Below are positions 62,501 to 64,000 of a stretch of 64,000 nucleotides of DNA, one piece after another (positions within the stretch are counted from its first letter, which is position 1; every line of letters begins with the position of its first letter). The translations under genes and the position numbers were made by a program. Source of the stretch: Sipunculus nudus (Eukaryota > Annelida > Sipuncula > Golfingiida > Sipunculidae); NCBI GenBank assembly GCA_026874595.1, contig CM049318.1:8720741-8784740 (forward strand), in the 5' to 3' direction. A model generated the notes under the pieces. The model saw only the letters and a list, made by a program, of their open reading frames with translations. It was not told the origin of the DNA and searched no databases.

Positions 62501-63916
62501 GTCCAGGTGTATGAAACCCCTTTACATGCCCAAGGCAAGTTTAAACTACCATACTTAATGGACCCCAAAATTTGATCTAAATATGTACCTTCCCTTTGAT
62601 GTGCATGTCAGCAAGGTAAATCCATTTCAGCATTGGTTCAGAAAGTTCTCATTTTACACTCCTATTTAAGAATATATTATTTGAAACTTTCACAGCCAAT
62701 TTTGATTTTAATCAGGATTATTTGCAATTTTAATGAAAATCTTTTAATTTCTTCATTAGAAAATGTTTCTAATTTCGGGTGACACCAGCATACGTTTTCT
62801 TTTAAATTTCATTAAACTACATTCAGGTTTCTCCAAATGATTTTTGGTATCTGTCAGGTATGTCCCATGGTATAATTGTCTGGGATATATCATCCCTTTC
62901 CTGCAGCATTTTGGCCACAACTTAAAAAATTAAATTCATGCAAAGAAGAAGAAACAGAATTCAATCCAAATGTTTTTATCAGATAAGGGCATAAAACACA
63001 AACACACACAGAGCCCAAAACACCCTGTTGCTTAATTATTCAGACAAACATGCCATGTTGTAAATAATCCTTCTCTCACATATAGAAAATTAAATTGTGC
63101 CTTTTTTTAATTTAATTGGACAAAATCAGTTAAGTTATGCCTGCTGTAATGTCCCTAACATTGTTTTTCAGAGCGGTTGACCAGCTGAATGGATTTGAAT
63201 TTCATGGAGTTCAGCTTAAGGTAAGTTAAAGATTTTGCTTGACCTTTTACTAGTGAAAAATATTGTTTGCCATATGTTTAAATGGATATTTAATGACAGA
63301 ACATATTTCTGTACCACTAATGATGTGCAAAGTTTCATTTGGATATAGTAGCGCTGTATCCTATTCATCTTCCTAAATCAGATATTCCTTTATGAACCAA
63401 GGCTATTGGACCTTGCAGCATTTATTAACTACCAAGTAATTGACCAGTAAGGGCCAGTCAAATTTAGACTGCATATTACCATGGTCATTATACAGGGTTT
63501 CTGCCAGGGTAGAAAGTCTTTTTATTTTTTCAACAAGACTGAGGTTAGACCGTTAGTACAGCATGGAGAGGAAAAAGTCTTGTGTAATGCCCATAATCTT
63601 GGGGTAGAGAAAACCCTGAATTGTAATCAGTCCATGTTGTAAAGTATGGTTTGAAACTTGTAACTGAAATAACTACAGAAGAATGGACATGCATATTTGG
63701 GACTTCTTCAACTGATAAGATAATTTGTGGCGTAATCCTATCAAACTGTCAGTGGTTCATGAATGTCTAAATACTGGGTGCATGAATAAAAATGACATGG
63801 GTGTTTTCTCTCCAGGTCGAAATTTACACACAAAATGGCCAGAAACAACGGGGTCCAAGACCACAGAACCAAGGGGTCCCTGTGAACCAACGTGTGGGCT
63901 CTGGATATCCTCTCAG
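41341..63916 (+). CDS. IGF2BP: IGF2BP/Imp RNA-binding protein gene, 5' half (six coding exons)
   Basis: Family members bind target mRNAs in cytoplasmic granules and control their localisation, stability and translation through two RRMs and four KH domains. Exons 41341-41521, 50856-50916, 59557-59660, 62391-62451, 63172-63220 and 63816-63916 all have AG acceptors and GT donors and join without frame breaks to give 185 codons. RRM1 is residues about 5-75, with RNP2-like LYLGKL and RNP1-like KRGYAFVDC. RRM2 is about 85-155, with VIIQNL and NKVIITYE. A Gln/Gly/Pro-rich linker ends in YPLR, which matches the start of KH1 in this family. All KH domains lie beyond the window. The YAFVDCPD motif after RRM1 RNP1 is diagnostic of IGF2BP among RRM proteins. 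Introns are 9334, 8640, 2730, 720 and 595 bp. Confidence 0.93.
41522..44276 (+). other. IGF2BP intron 1, first part
   Basis: Largely non-coding DNA. Short inverted blocks near 41620-41700 (gccggcctg, gaccgcgtgcgcaccgg, gccggccgg) are GC-rich. A run of 27 C lies at 43732-43758. No exon or RNA gene was recognised. Confidence 0.55.
43732..43758. repeat. Poly(C) tract of 27
   Basis: Uninterrupted C run inside IGF2BP intron 1, i.e. C-rich in the transcribed sense. Confidence 0.97.
44285..45619. mobile_element. hAT-like non-autonomous element with 8-bp target duplication
   Basis: The left end CAGGGCTCGAAGAAT and the right end ATTCTTCGAGCCCT form terminal inverted repeats. The element is flanked by GCTTAACT at 44277-44284 and again at 45620-45627. 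CAGGGCTCGAA-type termini and 8-bp duplications are hallmarks of hAT transposons. The terminal 100 bp contain related GTCCG.G / CGGGACCAGTAG words. No transposase frame is present in its 1335 bp. It carries the ORF at 44936-45223 as cargo. Confidence 0.8.
44936..45223 (+). CDS. Candidate secreted peptide (95 aa) carried in the hAT-like element
   Basis: Not recognised as a known family. The first 20 residues (MKWLAIIIVLSASCCGSQAY) form a textbook signal peptide: Lys2, hydrophobic core LAIIIVLSA, and SQA before the predicted cleavage site. The mature part has LKR (possible dibasic processing), N-x-T at NQT, and a Cys cluster AKCCKTSPC, then a Gly/Thr/Glu-rich tail. With three mature Cys it lacks a standard paired scaffold. 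ATG context is good (A at -3, G at +4 absent). TATTTAAA at about 44838 could serve as a TATA box, and AATAAA occurs at 45180 and downstream near 45231 and 45269. The whole unit lies in the sense orientation within IGF2BP intron 1. It could be a nested gene, a captured first exon, or a chance frame. Confidence 0.4.
   Translation: MKWLAIIIVLSASCCGSQAYIPQTMVHSNLKRSDQNQTDLFRFFTKPAKCCKTSPCPGVMGSVTDGVSETEGATGTGVHAEIIKSKLLKHSFPYN
46930..47706. repeat. Tandem array of three degenerate monomers (intron 1)
   Basis: The word series agggcac.aat..taac, cacctagaatcttct, tccatgaaaaatctccttgg, aacctgaaattaggtc, gttacccatat recurs at about 46936, 47155 and 47476. The block ends in gtcatgacccctgggtctcttattta (47682-47706), similar to the right end of the element at 52375-53327, whose interior at 52460-52590 contains one related monomer. 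Confidence 0.75.
48975..50345. repeat. About 290-bp tandem repeats rich in GGTCAAAGGTCA, plus GGTGGCGCCACC repeats (intron 1)
   Basis: 49080-49930 holds three units of about 290 bp, each with two GGTCA-rich boxes (49131, 49276, 49430, 49567, 49709, 49857), tttaaagattttgtggatgc and catatagttcacc. 49980-50345 switches to units with cttgaactccagacaggtgg, tgcatatccatggatcttgg and gctcatatctctggagtggt. A diverged paralogue of the whole block lies in intron 2 (52000-54720). No protein is encoded. Confidence 0.85.
50856..50916 (+). CDS. IGF2BP: IGF2BP coding exon 2 (end of RRM1, linker)
   Basis: 61 bp, too short to appear as an ORF. Acceptor TTTCAG ends at 50855; donor CAG|GTAAGC. In phase it encodes GFNLMGSVMQVEPSMSKPRG, corresponding to the last strand of RRM1 (family pattern G-x-x-L-x-G-x-x-M-x-V-E-P/H-S) and the inter-RRM linker. 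Confidence 0.88.
51180..52010. repeat. Three tandem copies of a 267-bp unit (intron 2)
   Basis: gtcatatgctgacag occurs at about 51231, 51498 and 51765. Each unit also contains gttcaaatgtgaaccttgaa, tatttgtatccccagacaaa, atggtttcatgacggtcc, gataactccataaa and gaggat.aagcctatttaaa. The units are highly similar, so amplification is fairly recent. The array leads directly into the repeat that is paralogous to 48975-50345. Confidence 0.93.
52011..54720. repeat. Paralogue of the intron-1 GGTCA/GGTGGCGCCACC repeat block (intron 2)
   Basis: Matches 48975-50345 in order: ggccttgacctttaatat, tatctccagt, ggttctagggtcatga, catcccaggtcttccatct, ggtcacaaggtcaaaggtca, gatgataattccagc. It is interrupted by the element at 52375-53327. 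After it come four units of about 275 bp, starting at about 53756, 54029, 54302 and 54581, each with caggtgg.gc.acct, cttcctgttt, tgatttgc.ctattggc and cttgtactcaagactgg. Confidence 0.88.
52375..53327. mobile_element. 953-bp element nested in a repeat, with known empty site
   Basis: Begins GCTCAGCTGACTTTGTCATG and ends CAGCTGAGCG...TGACCCATGGGTCACTTG. TTTA flanks both sides (52371-52374, 53328-53331). The uninterrupted paralogue at about 49335-49360 reads ccagcttttttttatgtatgg, showing the pre-insertion state with one TTTA. GCTCAGCTG and CAGCTGAGC are inverted subterminal repeats, and the right end has a perfect 14-bp palindrome TGACCCATGGGTCA just before CTTG. The interior has a GTCCGTC-rich block and GGTCAAAGGTCA boxes (52692, 52828). 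The class is uncertain: the asymmetric ends with a terminal hairpin suggest a Helentron-associated element, while a 4-bp duplication would suggest a cut-and-paste MITE. Confidence 0.75.
54721..57975 (+). other. IGF2BP intron 2, middle part
   Basis: Mostly non-coding. A 31-bp tandem duplication (cctatgagaggggccttgac...) lies at about 56053-56113 next to ggtcatgacc. G runs occur at 50425 and 56490-56502. AGCTCAGCTGACTAAGTCAT at 57371 is another left end of the 52375-type element with no clear right end. A polyA-like run follows at 57600. Confidence 0.5.
57978..59172. mobile_element. 1.2-kb TA-flanked element with long perfect inverted ends
   Basis: The left end CCGTAAAATCTGTGAAATTT continues to CGTAC at 58002. 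The right end from 59148 (GTACG) to 59172 is its exact reverse complement, a perfect 25-bp terminal inverted repeat. TA flanks both ends (57976-57977, 59173-59174). The interior consists of two diverged direct repeats of about 330-340 bp (tccggg..., cagacgt.ca.gaagttt, ggggatttcc.tg.g.aagcca, tcaagcaagc). Reverse-strand open frames lie at 58287-58526 and 58644-58955. No transposase was recognised; the TA target suggests a Tc1/mariner-, pogo- or ISL2EU-like parent. Confidence 0.8.
58287..58955 (-). other. Two aligned reverse-strand open frames inside the TIR element
   Basis: 58644-58955 (103 codons) and 58287-58526 (79 codons) read in the two internal repeats. They share FRSLEELI versus LRSFTELI in corresponding positions, followed by weakly similar residues. 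This could be relic coding sequence duplicated within the element, or simply an effect of the nucleotide repeat. No known domain was recognised. Confidence 0.25.
59557..59660 (+). CDS. IGF2BP: IGF2BP coding exon 3 (first half of RRM2)
   Basis: 104 bp between TTTGTAG and GTAAGT. Encodes RNTRVIIQNLPAQVDKD, then NIDHLVGTFGSVQRCET, i.e. RNP2, helix 1 and strand 2 of RRM2. The FG.V..CE pattern matches the family's YGTVENCE-type segment. Confidence 0.93.
60121..60640. repeat. Two-copy 280-bp tandem repeat with GGTGGCGCCACC palindromes (intron 3)
   Basis: tttttgcacagcgtc occurs at about 60183 and 60463, with ctgtttgtct, aaaatcactcat and gtatacatcctggatag repeating at the same spacing. AGGTGGCGCCACCT at 60310-60323 and GGTGGCGCCACC at about 60441 mark units like those in introns 1 and 2, but the surrounding sequence has diverged. 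Confidence 0.85.
61021..61880. repeat. GTCCGTCC block plus three tandem 300-bp units (intron 3)
   Basis: Starts with a near-perfect hairpin (atagccctcagcc / ggctgatgggctat, 61020-61050) and a (GTCC)n block. Three units follow at about 61101, 61402 and 61702, each with cttgtgagc.ggatatct, aaggattcaca, tcggt.aagatgta, gaccta.ttttctac and agaagcttatt.ctcagga. Ends without an obvious partner terminus. Confidence 0.88.
62391..62451 (+). CDS. IGF2BP: IGF2BP coding exon 4 (RRM2 RNP1 strand)
   Basis: 61 bp between TTTACAG and GTGAGT. Encodes LQSGSENKVIITYETPEQAS and part of the next Thr codon. The non-aromatic RNP1 (NKVIITYE) is like the divergent RNP1 of RRM2 in this family. Confidence 0.9.
62452..63815 (+). 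other. IGF2BP introns 4 and 5
   Basis: 62452-63171 and 63221-63815, separated by coding exon 5. Ordinary AT-rich intron sequence without repeats or ORFs worth noting. Confidence 0.8.
63172..63220 (+). CDS. IGF2BP: IGF2BP coding exon 5 (helix 2 and last strand of RRM2)
   Basis: 49 bp between TTTTTCAG and GTAAGT. Encodes TAVDQLNGFEFHGVQLK including the split Thr codon, matching the family pattern A...LNG....G..LKV. Ends in phase 0. Confidence 0.92.
63816..63916 (+). CDS. IGF2BP: IGF2BP coding exon 6 (RRM2 end, linker, first residues of KH1)
   Basis: Acceptor TCTCCAG ends at 63815. Encodes VEIYTQNGQKQRGPRPQNQ and a linker ending GSGYPL plus AG of an Arg codon. YPLR corresponds to the (D/Y)(F/I/Y)PLR that opens KH1. 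The donor chosen is CTCAG|GTCGGA after 63916. A second donor, GATAG|GTCTTG after 63925, lies 9 bp downstream in the same phase and would add three residues. The homology-based end is preferred, although neither donor is strong. Confidence 0.85.
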
Positions 63917-64000
63917 GTCGGATAGGTCTTGCTTGCTTGCACTTTAAATAACATGGTTGTGTCCAGTGAATTTGAACATTTAGATTGCTACATCAGTTTT

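Overview
The window is AT-rich, repeat-dense animal nuclear DNA. The one clear host gene is the 5' half of an IGF2BP/Imp-type RNA-binding protein gene on the + strand. Its small exons are separated by introns of up to 9.3 kb. The many TA and CT microsatellites, the GGTCAAAGGTCA-rich tandem repeats, the AGCTCAGCTGA-ended elements and the hAT- and pogo-like miniature elements are typical of mollusc genomes. A marine bivalve is the most likely source, but this is inference: no species can be named from sequence alone.

Layout. 1-2.1 kb: non-coding. 2.1-11.2 kb: a 43-bp minisatellite array split by a full-length but decayed L1/Tx1-like LINE (2621-10502) and by a small MITE (10926-11085). The LINE's ORF2 is itself split inside its endonuclease domain by a 2.7-kb segment with GT...AG ends; removing that segment restores frame and spacing. 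11.2-27.9 kb: intergenic DNA with microsatellites, short duplications, MITEs and a cluster of TGACGTG motifs. Around 28.0 kb: a GC-richer patch with a consensus CRE, a short upstream ORF and a consensus splice donor, which may be a promoter and non-coding first exon. 28-41 kb: no coding sequence; pogo-like elements and a ladder of long (TA)n tracts.

41.3-63.9 kb: IGF2BP. Six coding exons (41341-41521, 50856-50916, 59557-59660, 62391-62451, 63172-63220, 63816-63916) join in phase. They encode RRM1, RRM2 and the linker up to the first residues of KH1; the four KH domains lie beyond the window. The first coding exon is preceded by a TACTAAC branch-like site and an acceptor, so an upstream untranslated exon is expected, possibly the one at 28.0 kb.

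The IGF2BP introns hold the most unusual material. Intron 1 contains a 1335-bp hAT-like element (8-bp target duplication) that carries an intact 95-codon ORF with a convincing signal peptide. Introns 1-3 hold at least six tandem arrays of about 220-300-bp monomers, several loaded with nuclear-receptor-type half-sites and a GGTGGCGCCACC palindrome. Intron 2 holds a 953-bp element inserted into one such repeat, with a paralogous empty site in intron 1, and a 1.2-kb TA-flanked element with long perfect terminal inverted repeats.
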